This document shows positions 10,312-18,498 of a stretch of 33,917 bases of DNA, one piece after another. Location: the NCBI GenBank assembly GCA_025935995.1, contig JAICUF010000018.1, forward strand, positions 1-33,917. The letters run 5' to 3'. Positions within the stretch are counted from its first letter, which is position 1. Every line of letters begins with the position of its first letter. The translations under genes and the position numbers were made by a program. Under the pieces are notes generated by a model, which had not been told where the DNA came from, ran no database searches, and worked only from the letters and a program-made list of their open reading frames with translations. The DNA is from Gemmatimonadales bacterium. Lineage in GTDB: Bacteria; Gemmatimonadota; Gemmatimonadetes; Gemmatimonadales; GWC2-71-9.

Positions 10312-11805
10312 TTAGCTGGAACGCAAGGCGGAGCGGCGCCACACCAGATAGACCGGAATCCCCAGCGCCACGATGAGGAGGCCGGGCCACGTGTACACCG
10401 GCTTCCGGATGAGGAGCACCACCATCAGCGCCGCCGCCGCCACCATGTAGAGGCCCGGCACGACCGGGTAGCCGAAGGCCTTCACGGGCCGCGGCAGGTC
10501 GGGCCGCTTCCGGCGAAGCCGGAAGAGCGCCAGCGTGGTCAGGAAGTAGAAGAGGACCGACGCGAAGATGACGTAGTCGAGGAGCTGGTTGTAGGTCCCG
10601 CTCAGGCAGAGGACCGAGGCCCAGACCGCCTGCACCGTGAGGCCGAAGACCGGCGTGCGGCGCCGCGGGTGCAGCTCACCGGCGCGGCGGAAGAAGAGCC
10701 GGTCCTCCGCCATCGCGTAGTACACGCGGGGCCCGGCGAGCACGAGCCCGGCGTTGCAGCCGAAGGTCGAGATCACGATCAACCCGGCCATCGCCGCCGC
10801 CCCCGCGGCGCCCAGCATCACCTCCACCGCCGACGAGGCCACGCGGTCCTGTGTCGCGTGCTGGATGCCGCGGGCCAGCGCCGTCGCGCCGTTCGCGTCG
10901 CCGGCAAAGGGAAGGACGCTGAGGTAGGAGATGTTCGCCAGGATGTAGAGGAGCGTCACCAGCCCGGTGCCGATCGCCAGCGCGCGCGGGAGATTCCGTG
11001 CGGGATCGCGCACCTCGGCCGCGGCGAAGGTGACGTTGTTCCAGGAGTCCGACGAGAAGAGCGAGCCCACCATCGCGGCGCCGATCGCGGGGAGCATGAG
11101 GAGGCCCCAGTCGCCGGTGCCCCAGAAGGTCGAGCCGCTGAAGTTGGCCGCGGCCACGTCGGCCCGCCGGAAGATCGCGATGCCGAGCACCACGAGCAGC
11201 GCCAGTGCCACGGCCTTGATCGCCGTGAGGAAGGTCTGGAGCCGGGCGCCGACCGCCACGCCCCGCGCGTTGATCCAAGTGAGGAACACGATGCTGAGGA
11301 TGGCGACGAGCCGCTGCACCGAGACCCCGAGCGGGATCGCCTCGGCCGAGCCCGGAAGCCGGATGTGGCCGAGGGAGAGGAAGATCGTGTCGCTGAGCGA
11401 CGGGAAGAAGACGGCCAGGTACTTGGCCATCGCGACCGCCACCGCCGCGATGGTGCCGGTCTGGATGACGGTGAAGAGGGTCCAGCCGAAGAGAAATCCC
11501 ACGGCGGGCGAGAGCCCTTCGCGGAGGAACACATACTGTCCCCCCGCCTTCGGCATCATCGCCGCGAGCTCCGCGTAGGCCAGCGCGCCGGCCAGCGTCA
11601 TGGCACCGGTGAGGACCCAGACCAGCATGAGCCCGCCGGGCCCCCACGCGTTCACCTGCCGGCCGATGTCGGAGGAGACGATGAAGATGCCCGAGCCGAT
11701 CATCGTGCCGACCACGAGCGAGATCGCCTGGATGGGGCCGATGCCGCGGATGAACTTCGGCTCGCCGGCGGAGGAGGCCGTCGGTGCTTCGAGAGTCGTC
11801 GCCAT
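10312..11805 (-). CDS. APC-superfamily amino acid permease (paralog C)
   Basis: [22 protein letters not shown]; about 12 TM segments. Confidence 0.92.
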   Translation of the reverse strand: MATTLEAPTASSAGEPKFIRGIGPIQAISLVVGTMIGSGIFIVSSDIGRQVNAWGPGGLMLVWVLTGAMTLAGALAYAELAAMMPKAGGQYVFLREGLSPAVGFLFGWTLFTVIQTGTIAAVAVAMAKYLAVFFPSLSDTIFLSLGHIRLPGSAEAIPLGVSVQRLVAILSIVFLTWINARGVAVGARLQTFLTAIKAVALALLVVLGIAIFRRADVAAANFSGSTFWGTGDWGLLMLPAIGAAMVGSLFSSDSWNNVTFAAAEVRDPARNLPRALAIGTGLVTLLYILANISYLSVLPFAGDANGATALARGIQHATQDRVASSAVEVMLGAAGAAAMAGLIVISTFGCNAGLVLAGPRVYYAMAEDRLFFRRAGELHPRRRTPVFGLTVQAVWASVLCLSGTYNQLLDYVIFASVLFYFLTTLALFRLRRKRPDLPRPVKAFGYPVVPGLYMVAAAALMVVLLIRKPVYTWPGLLIVALGIPVYLVWRRSALRSS

Positions 11806-11816
11806 GGGATCCGGGG

Positions 11817-12155
11817 TTACTGTGGCTTGGCCGGCGGCAGCTCGCGCTTGCCGCTTCCTTCCGTCACCTTCACCGCCTCGTCGACGACCGCCTGCCCCGC
11901 CGCCGCGACGCCCTTCATCACCTTGGTGGCGCTGTCGAGGATCCCCATCGTGCCGCTGATCGCCTTGATGGGGAGCTTGCCGGCGCGCATCGTATCCTCG
12001 ACCGTCTCCGTGAGCCGCGCGAGGATCCCGGTCGGGCGCGCCCGTTCGCCGTACTTGCTCTCCAGGAACTCGATGTAGTCGAGGATCTGGTAGGCGCGCT
12101 CCTCCGGCAGGGCCTCGAGGCTCCGCAGAATCCGCTGCTTCAGCAGGTCGTTCAT
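11817..12155 (-). CDS. Small hypothetical protein (helical N-terminus, about 112 aa)
   Basis: MNDLLKQRILRSLEALPEERAYQILDYIEFLESKYGERARPTG...; 11 nt upstream of permease C on the same strand. Confidence 0.75.
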   Translation of the reverse strand: MNDLLKQRILRSLEALPEERAYQILDYIEFLESKYGERARPTGILARLTETVEDTMRAGKLPIKAISGTMGILDSATKVMKGVAAAGQAVVDEAVKVTEGSGKRELPPAKPQ

Positions 12156-12213
12156 GGTCCTCTGAATCTGTCGCCGTCTACCGGACGGCGCCACTCCCGG
12201 GATAGGATTGGCC

Positions 12214-13449
12214 ATGACCTCCGGGCTCATCCTGGTGGCCGTGGTCGCGGCCGGCTACATCGCCGCGCGGCTCGCGGCGGGAGCCCTGGCACGCCGGTAC
12301 CTCATCGTCTCGGGCGCCGAGTACCTGGTGCTGGGGGTGCTGCTGGGACCGCGGGTGGCGGGGCTTCTCAGCGCCAGCGTGCTCGACAGCTTCGGCCCGC
12401 TGATCACGCTCGCGATCGGCTGGATGGGCGCCGTCATCGGCTCCGAATTCCACCTGAAGCGGATGCTCCGCCTCCGGGGCGAGCTGTATCAGGTGGCCTT
12501 CCTCGAGGCGATTCTCGTCGTCGGGTTCGTGGGCGGCGCGCTCTTTCTCCTGCTCACGCGCGTGCTCGGCGTATTCCCCGCCGACGCGATCGCGCCCGCC
12601 ACGATTCTCGGCGCCATCGCCGTGACGACGTCGTCATCGGGAATCGCGCTCGCCGCGCGCCGGCTGGCCCGCGACCGGACCGCGCGGACGCCGCTCCTGC
12701 ACCAGCTTCAGGTGGCCGGCGGGATGGACGCGGCGGTCGGCATCCTGACGTTCGGCACGGTGCTCTGCCTGGTCCATCTGCCGCCGCCGGGGAACATCCG
12801 GCCGCCGACGCCGACGGAGTGGGCCGTGATCGGGGTCGGGATCGGGATCCTGGGCGGAATCGTCTACCACCTGTTCCTCGGCGGCGAGCGCGATCCCGAC
12901 CGGCTCTTCATCTCGCTCGCGGGCGCGATCATGCTGGCCAGCGGCGCCGCGGCCTACGCCCGCCTCTCCCCCCTCGTCCCCACGATGCTCATCGGCGCGA
13001 TCCTCGCGAACACCGCGCGGAACCGCCATGAGATCGTCGAAGTCCTCCACCGCGTGCAGCGCCCCCTCTACCTCGTGCTGCTCATGTTCGCCGGCGCCGC
13101 GTGGCGTGTGCCGGGCGGCGCGTGGGGCATTCCGCTCGCGGCGTTCATCCTGCTCCGGCTCATCGCCAAGCCGGCCGCGGCGCGCGTGGCCACGCGGCTG
13201 AGCGGCATGTCGCGGGTGATCGGCGGCGACTGGGGCATCGCGCTCGTCGGCCAGGGCAGTCTCGCGGTGGCGATCGCGCTCAACTACCGGATCTTCGACG
13301 ACTCCGACCTGTCGAACGTGGTATTCACGGCGGCGCTCGTCTCGGTCCTCGCCACCGACCTCCTCTCGGCGCGCGTGGTGCGCGCGGTCGTGCGGCGCCA
13401 CCACCGCCGCCGCGGGCCGCTCGCCGCCGCGGGCGCGCGGGAGCGCTGA
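12214..13449 (+). CDS. Na+/H+ exchanger-like membrane protein (CPA family, divergent)
   Basis: Multi-TM, EYLVLGVLLGPRVAGLL, GAIAVTTSSSGIALAARRL, GDWGIALVGQGSLAVAIALNY; AGGA SD-like sequence before ATG 12214. Confidence 0.85.
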   Translation: MTSGLILVAVVAAGYIAARLAAGALARRYLIVSGAEYLVLGVLLGPRVAGLLSASVLDSFGPLITLAIGWMGAVIGSEFHLKRMLRLRGELYQVAFLEAILVVGFVGGALFLLLTRVLGVFPADAIAPATILGAIAVTTSSSGIALAARRLARDRTARTPLLHQLQVAGGMDAAVGILTFGTVLCLVHLPPPGNIRPPTPTEWAVIGVGIGILGGIVYHLFLGGERDPDRLFISLAGAIMLASGAAAYARLSPLVPTMLIGAILANTARNRHEIVEVLHRVQRPLYLVLLMFAGAAWRVPGGAWGIPLAAFILLRLIAKPAAARVATRLSGMSRVIGGDWGIALVGQGSLAVAIALNYRIFDDSDLSNVVFTAALVSVLATDLLSARVVRAVVRRHHRRRGPLAAAGARER

Positions 13450-14771
13450 TGCGCCGCGCCGTCATCCTCCTCGTGGTCTTCGCGCTCGTGGCGCTCCTGC
13501 GCCCGCTGGGCTCGGCCGGGTACGGCTCGCAGGCGCTGCTCACCTTCGGCTTCCTGATCCTCGCCGCGTACACCGTGGGCGAGATCGCCACCGCGCTGCG
13601 CGGCCCCGCGGTGGTGGGCTACATGGTCGCCGGCGTCGTCTTCGGCCCCGCGGCGCTCGCGACCGTGAGCCCCGAGGCGCTCACGCGGCTCGCGCCGGTG
13701 AGCGGCCTCGCGGTCGCCCTCATCGCCTTCCTCGCCGGGGCCGAGCTGCGCTGGGAGGAGCTGCGCGACCGGGGCGTCGCGCTGCTCAAGGTGATGTCGG
13801 CGGAGCTGCTGCTCGGGTTCATCGCCCTGGCGGCGACGCTGTACGCCGGGCGGGGCTTCGTGCCGTTCATGCGGGACCTGCCGGCGCCGCAGGCGCTCGC
13901 GGTCGCCGTGCTGGTGGGATCGATCGCCATCGTCCACTCGCCGGCGGTGACGATGGCCCTGCTCGCGGAGACGAGGGCCCGGGGCCCGGTGGCCCGGACG
14001 ACGCTCGGCGTCGTGCTGCTCACCGACGTGGTCGTGGTGCTCCTCTTCAGCGGCACGCTGACGCTCGCGCGGACGCTGGCGCCCGGGGCCGAGGGGAGCG
14101 GCGTGTCGCTCGGGACCCTCAGCTGGGAGATCCTGGGCGCCCTCCTCGTGGGCACCCTCCTCGGGACGGCGATCGCGGTCTACCTGCGGTTCGTGAACGA
14201 GGAGCTGCTGCTCTTCGCGGTGCTGGCGGCCTTCCTCGGAAGCGAGGTGGCCCGGCTCGCGCACGTGGAGGCGGTGCTCACCCTCGTGACGACGGGCTTC
14301 GTGGCGGAGAATCTCTCGCACCGCTCCCGCGGCGAGGCGCTCCGCCACGCCATGGAGCGCTCCGCCGCGCCGGTGTTCGTCGTCTTCTTCGCGCTCTCGG
14401 GCGCGACGATCGACGTGGCCGCCGTGGCCACGCTGCTTCCGATCCTGGTGCCGCTCGCGATCGTGCGCGGAGCGGCGATCTGGATCGGCACGCGGGTGGG
14501 CGGGCGCTGGGCCGGCCTTCCACGCGACATCTCCGGGAACCTCTGGCTCGGACTGGTGTCGCAGGCGGGGGTGGCGATCGGACTCGCGTCGGTGGTGGCG
14601 GAGGCATTCCCGACGTTCGGGGTGGAGCTGCGAACGCTGCTGCTCGCGCTGATCGCCCTCAATCAGCTCGTGGGGCCGATCCTGTTCCGCCGGGCGCTGG
14701 TGCGCTCGGGCGAGGCACCGTCCCGCGGAGCGCTGCCGGGCGCGGTGCCGGCGCCCTCCCCGCCGCGCTGA
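13449..14771 (+). CDS. Cation:proton antiporter-like membrane protein (CPA family, divergent)
   Basis: MRRAVILLVVFALVALLRPL..., GPAVVGYMVAGVVFGPAAL, IAIVHSPAVTMALLAETRARGPVARTTLGVVLLTDVVVV; TGATG overlap with the preceding gene. Confidence 0.87.
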   Translation: MRRAVILLVVFALVALLRPLGSAGYGSQALLTFGFLILAAYTVGEIATALRGPAVVGYMVAGVVFGPAALATVSPEALTRLAPVSGLAVALIAFLAGAELRWEELRDRGVALLKVMSAELLLGFIALAATLYAGRGFVPFMRDLPAPQALAVAVLVGSIAIVHSPAVTMALLAETRARGPVARTTLGVVLLTDVVVVLLFSGTLTLARTLAPGAEGSGVSLGTLSWEILGALLVGTLLGTAIAVYLRFVNEELLLFAVLAAFLGSEVARLAHVEAVLTLVTTGFVAENLSHRSRGEALRHAMERSAAPVFVVFFALSGATIDVAAVATLLPILVPLAIVRGAAIWIGTRVGGRWAGLPRDISGNLWLGLVSQAGVAIGLASVVAEAFPTFGVELRTLLLALIALNQLVGPILFRRALVRSGEAPSRGALPGAVPAPSPPR

Positions 14772-16098
14772 CGGAACAGGCGGGCGGCGGGCGCCGGGCG
14801 AGGATCGGGGCCATCGCGCGCTCGAGCCGCGGATCGGCGCCGGTCGAGTCGGGGCGGAAGGAGGCACCACCGGTAGTCGCGAGCGCGGTGGGGGCGATGT
14901 AGTAGAGCGAGAGGGGTGCGTCCGCCGGCGCGAGCGCCGCGAGTCGCGCGAGACTGTCGGCCTGGACGCACCCCGGGCGCCCGCCGAGCGCGAGCGTTCG
15001 TCCGCCGGCCAGCGTCAGCGCCGGCGCGGCGCCCCCGGCGATGCGCGCCGTGTCGGCGACCACCGGCGGCAATCCTTCCACGCAGCGCGCATCGAGCCGC
15101 ACTGCTCCGGCGTACACCGTTTCCGATCCGACGCGGAGCTCGAGACGTCCGGCCCCGCCATCCACGATGAGCGACGCGCCCGGGCTCCGCTCGGGAAGCC
15201 AGCGATAGCGCTCGAGGTTGAGCGCGAGGAGCCGTGCCCGCGCGACGGCCGGCACCGCCAGAGCCCGCCACGTCGCGGGGCCCACGACACCATCCGCGCC
15301 GAGGCCCAGTCGTCGCTGCGCGCGGCGCACCGCCGACTCCACCTTCGCGTCGAACGCGATGCCGGTCGAATCGGGGGCCGCGAGATCCCCGGTGCGGACG
15401 AGCCGCCGCCGGAGCGCGGACACCGCCGAATCGCGCGCGCCGAGCCGGAGCGTGCCGCCGGTGTCCGCCAGCGACCAGTCGCCGGCGAGCGCGAGCGCGT
15501 GATAGCGGCTCAGCGCGGCCCGGAGCGATGCGTACGCCCCGCTCGCCGGCCGGTAGCGCGCCGCGGCTTCGCGCGGTGGCAGGCGGAGCGCCCGCACCAG
15601 CTCGCTGTCGGGCGGCGGCACGGGAGCCGGCAGGCGCCACGCGCCGTCCGTCTCCGCGGGCGAAACCTGCCCCGCGGCGAGGGACGCGAAGTAGTCGAGC
15701 AGCGCGGCGGTGAGGCGGAGATCGGACTCGGCGATCCCGGCGACGGCGCCCAGGTCCCAGGCGCCGCTGTCGGCGGCGAATGCCGCGGGATGGATTCCCT
15801 CGTCGAGTGCCGCGCAGAGGGCGTCGATCGCCGAGCGGCCCGCGGGCGTCGGGCCGGCCCGGTCATACCAGAGCGGCGCGTAGCGGGCACCATCGTAGAC
15901 GCGCCGCATGAGGGCCCACCGCGCCTCCGAAGTCCAGGGACGAGGGCTCTGGTTCCAGATGGCGCGTTCGATCCCGGCCGCGATGTCGAGCGACGCGGTA
16001 TCGGGCGCGGTCGGTCGGCTCCCCGCCGGTCCGCCGCCCGACGGCTCGGCGCACGCGGTGGCCGCGGCGAGCGCGACCAGAAGCGCCAGGCCACGCAT
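14659..16098 (-). CDS. YcbB-type L,D-transpeptidase-like lipoprotein with peptidoglycan-binding domain; catalytic domain appears degenerate
   Basis: Lipobox-like ALAAATAC; PG-binding domain DSTGIAFDAKVESAVRRAQRRLGLGADGVVGPATWRAL; NLERYRWLP; residual GRPGCVQADSLARL where SHGCVR is expected; FRPDSTGADPRL. Confidence 0.8.
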   Translation of the reverse strand: MRGLALLVALAAATACAEPSGGGPAGSRPTAPDTASLDIAAGIERAIWNQSPRPWTSEARWALMRRVYDGARYAPLWYDRAGPTPAGRSAIDALCAALDEGIHPAAFAADSGAWDLGAVAGIAESDLRLTAALLDYFASLAAGQVSPAETDGAWRLPAPVPPPDSELVRALRLPPREAAARYRPASGAYASLRAALSRYHALALAGDWSLADTGGTLRLGARDSAVSALRRRLVRTGDLAAPDSTGIAFDAKVESAVRRAQRRLGLGADGVVGPATWRALAVPAVARARLLALNLERYRWLPERSPGASLIVDGGAGRLELRVGSETVYAGAVRLDARCVEGLPPVVADTARIAGGAAPALTLAGGRTLALGGRPGCVQADSLARLAALAPADAPLSLYYIAPTALATTGGASFRPDSTGADPRLERAMAPILARRPPPACSVSAAGRAPAPRPAALRGTVPRPSAPAPGGTGSAPRAD

Positions 16099-17313
16099 CT
16101 ACGCCTCCGTCACCAGCTCGGCGGCGCCGCCCGCGTCCCGCGGCCGGCCCGGACCGGCGGCGAGCAGCGCCTTGAGGACGGGTGGCGCGACGAATGTCGT
16201 GACCATCACCATCGCCGTCACCGAGGCGAAGAGGCCGCCGTCGAGCACGCCGGCCGCGAGCCCGGTCTGCGCGAAGATGAGCCCGACTTCGCCGCGCGGG
16301 ATCATGCCGACGCCGACCACCAGCTTCCGGCCGCGGAACCAGACCGGCGCGAATCCCGCCACGACCTTTCCCGCGATCGCGACGGCGATGAGCAGACCGC
16401 CGATCGTCAGCGCGCGCGGGTCGCCGAGGGTGCGGACATCCACGGCGGCGCCGACCGAGACGAAGAAGATGGGCACGAAGAAGTGGCCGAGGCGGGTGAC
16501 GCCGCGTGCGATCGTCTCCGCATGCGCCGTCGGCTGAAACGCGAGCCCCGCCGCGAACGCGCCGACGATGAGCGCGGAGCCCGCCGCGTGCGCGAGCACG
16601 GCGGTCAGCAGGCCGATGGCGAGTCCCATCGTGGCGAGCGATTCGGGCCGCCCGATTCGCGCGAGCAGGCGAAAGAGCGGCGGCACGGCGACGCGCCCCA
16701 CGAGCACGGCCGCGATCACGAAGCCGAACGCCGCGGCGGTCGTGAGCGCCACGCTGCCGGCGGTGACGGCCCCGCCGGTCACGGCGCGGCTCACGACGGC
16801 GAGAATGACGAGGCCGATCACGTCGTCGATCACGGCGGCGCCGAGCACCACCTGGCTTTCCACGTCATGGAGCCGGCCGAGATCGGAAAGCACGCGCGCG
16901 GTGATGCCGACCGACGTGGCCGTGAGCGCGGCACCGGCGACGACCGACTCGAGATCGGGGAGGCCCATCATGCGGCACACGGCGTAGCCCAGCGCGAACG
17001 GCACCGCGACGCCGACGATGGCAACGGTGACGGCGACGCCTCCCACGCTCAGGAGCCGCTTGAGGTCGGTCTCGAGCCCGATCTGGAACAGCAGGATGAC
17101 GACGCCGATCTCGCCGAAGAGATGGAGCCAGCTGCTCGCGGGATCGAGGAAGCCGAGGAGGGAGGGCCCCAGCAGGATGCCGGCGAGCAGCTCACCCAGC
17201 ACGGCCGGCTGCCGCACGCGCTCGGCCAGCTCGCCCATGAGCTTCGCGGCCACGAGGATGACCGCGAGGGCGAGCAGCACCGCGGGCACCCCGTCGGCGG
17301 CGACGTTCGTCAT
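16099..17313 (-). CDS. Cation:proton antiporter, CPA2 (NapA/KefB-like)
   Basis: LGELLAGILLGPSLLG, ALTATSVGITARVL, VVLGAAVIDDVIGLVILAVV, FFVSVGAAVD. Confidence 0.92.
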   Translation of the reverse strand: MTNVAADGVPAVLLALAVILVAAKLMGELAERVRQPAVLGELLAGILLGPSLLGFLDPASSWLHLFGEIGVVILLFQIGLETDLKRLLSVGGVAVTVAIVGVAVPFALGYAVCRMMGLPDLESVVAGAALTATSVGITARVLSDLGRLHDVESQVVLGAAVIDDVIGLVILAVVSRAVTGGAVTAGSVALTTAAAFGFVIAAVLVGRVAVPPLFRLLARIGRPESLATMGLAIGLLTAVLAHAAGSALIVGAFAAGLAFQPTAHAETIARGVTRLGHFFVPIFFVSVGAAVDVRTLGDPRALTIGGLLIAVAIAGKVVAGFAPVWFRGRKLVVGVGMIPRGEVGLIFAQTGLAAGVLDGGLFASVTAMVMVTTFVAPPVLKALLAAGPGRPRDAGGAAELVTEA

Positions 17314-17332
17314 GAGGGGAAGTGTATCCGGG

Positions 17333-18460
17333 TCAGCGCCCGGCGGCGACCGAATCCACGATCGAGACCAGCTCGGCCACCGGCGTCGCGAGATAGCGCG
17401 AGCGGGCGGCGCGGATCTTCACGCGAAGCGTGAGCTCCGCCAGCGGGCCGAAGGCGCTGAAGCGCTTGCGGTCGGCCGCGGGGATCGTCACGTAGACGAA
17501 CCCCGGCTCGGGCCGCGGTCCGCGGGTGAGCAGGTAGTCCTGGCCGGCCGGCATCTCGGGGCGGAGCTCGTCGGCGTGCTGGATCGATACGAGCTGCACC
17601 CGCCAGTCGAGCACCTGTCCCACGTAGCGCTCGGGGTTCGCGCGCACCTCGGCCGCGCTCACGCCGACGAGCGCGTCGGCACTCGCCGCGCGGAGGTCGG
17701 CATCCTTGATCCAGCCCTCGGCGGCGACGCGCACCCAGTCGCCGGAGCGGGCGAGCACGCGGGCGGCCGCACCGGGCGCGAGCGTTCCGACGGCCGCGCC
17801 GTCGGGCGTCACGCGGAGCTCGCTCCCGCGCGCGACCTCGACCCGGTCGGCGGCGCCGCTGCCGGATGCGGCCGCCGCCACCGGCGCCGCGGGCACGGGC
17901 GCCTGCGACGCGGCGGGCGTCTTCTTCTTCGCGGGCTGGGTATCCGCCTTCTGCTCCGTCATCTCGCGATAGGCCGGCGGCGCGGCGGCGCGGGCGGGCG
18001 GCGCCGCGCGGGCGCGCGCGGTCATCGGCGCGTCGAGTGCCGAACGCGGCCCCCAGCCGCGGCGGCGGACGTGCACCCAGTCGCCGCGGGCCTCGACGCG
18101 GTCGAGGAGCGCGCCGTACCGGAGCCGCGCGACGACGGGACCGTTCGGCTCCGCCCGCAGATTCTCGCCGCCACGCTCGCTCACGACGACGTCGAGGCCC
18201 TGGCGGCGGTCGGCGCGGATCGACTGCGCGTAGATCCAGCCGTCGAGCGTCACCTCGGCCCACCGCCCCTGATTCCCCGACACGGTGAGCGTGGCGGCCG
18301 ACGGCAGATCGGCGAGGATGACGCCCGACGGCGTCTTCCGCACGCTCGTCGCCGCGACGCGCTGCTGCGCCGCGAGCGGTGCCGCGAAGGCGAGGGCGAG
18401 AGCGGTCACACAGGCTGGTAGCCGGCGGAGGGCGGGACTAGATTGCGGCGCGGAAATCAC
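17333..18460 (-). CDS. Secreted protein with bacterial SH3 (SH3b) repeats and C-terminal OB-like domain
   Basis: Signal peptide MISAPQSSPALRRLPACVTALALAFAAPLAAQQ from GTG 18460; three SH3b-like repeats (VRKTPSGVI.., NLRAEPNGPVV.., LRVTPDGAAVG..). Confidence 0.8.
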   Translation of the reverse strand: MISAPQSSPALRRLPACVTALALAFAAPLAAQQRVAATSVRKTPSGVILADLPSAATLTVSGNQGRWAEVTLDGWIYAQSIRADRRQGLDVVVSERGGENLRAEPNGPVVARLRYGALLDRVEARGDWVHVRRRGWGPRSALDAPMTARARAAPPARAAAPPAYREMTEQKADTQPAKKKTPAASQAPVPAAPVAAAASGSGAADRVEVARGSELRVTPDGAAVGTLAPGAAARVLARSGDWVRVAAEGWIKDADLRAASADALVGVSAAEVRANPERYVGQVLDWRVQLVSIQHADELRPEMPAGQDYLLTRGPRPEPGFVYVTIPAADRKRFSAFGPLAELTLRVKIRAARSRYLATPVAELVSIVDSVAAGR

Positions 18461-18469
18461 GGTACGCGC

Positions 18470-18498
18470 ATTGTAGATCACGCGGAGATTCATGTCAA
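18470..18498 (-). promoter_or_regulatory. Near-consensus sigma70-type promoter for the SH3b gene: TTGACA (18493-18498) - 17 nt - TACAAT (18470-18475)
   Basis: Minus strand TTGACATGAATCTCCGCGTGATCTACAAT; the -35 overlaps the gpmI ATG (+ strand 18492-18494). Confidence 0.65.

Noticed and set aside
10293-10325. Possible guaB promoter (TTGCGT-N17-TACTCT on minus strand) predicting a leaderless guaB mRNA
   Set aside because: Both boxes match consensus weakly; guaB lies 19 nt downstream of a co-oriented permease, so read-through is simpler.
13284-14870. 528-aa minus ORF opposite the second antiporter
   Set aside because: Charged low-complexity translation with no membrane segments; typical GC-driven spurious ORF.
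15499-17433. 644-aa + ORF opposite the transpeptidase-like and antiporter genes
   Set aside because: Arg/Asp/His-rich low-information translation; the opposite strand carries clear TM antiporter and PG-binding sequences.
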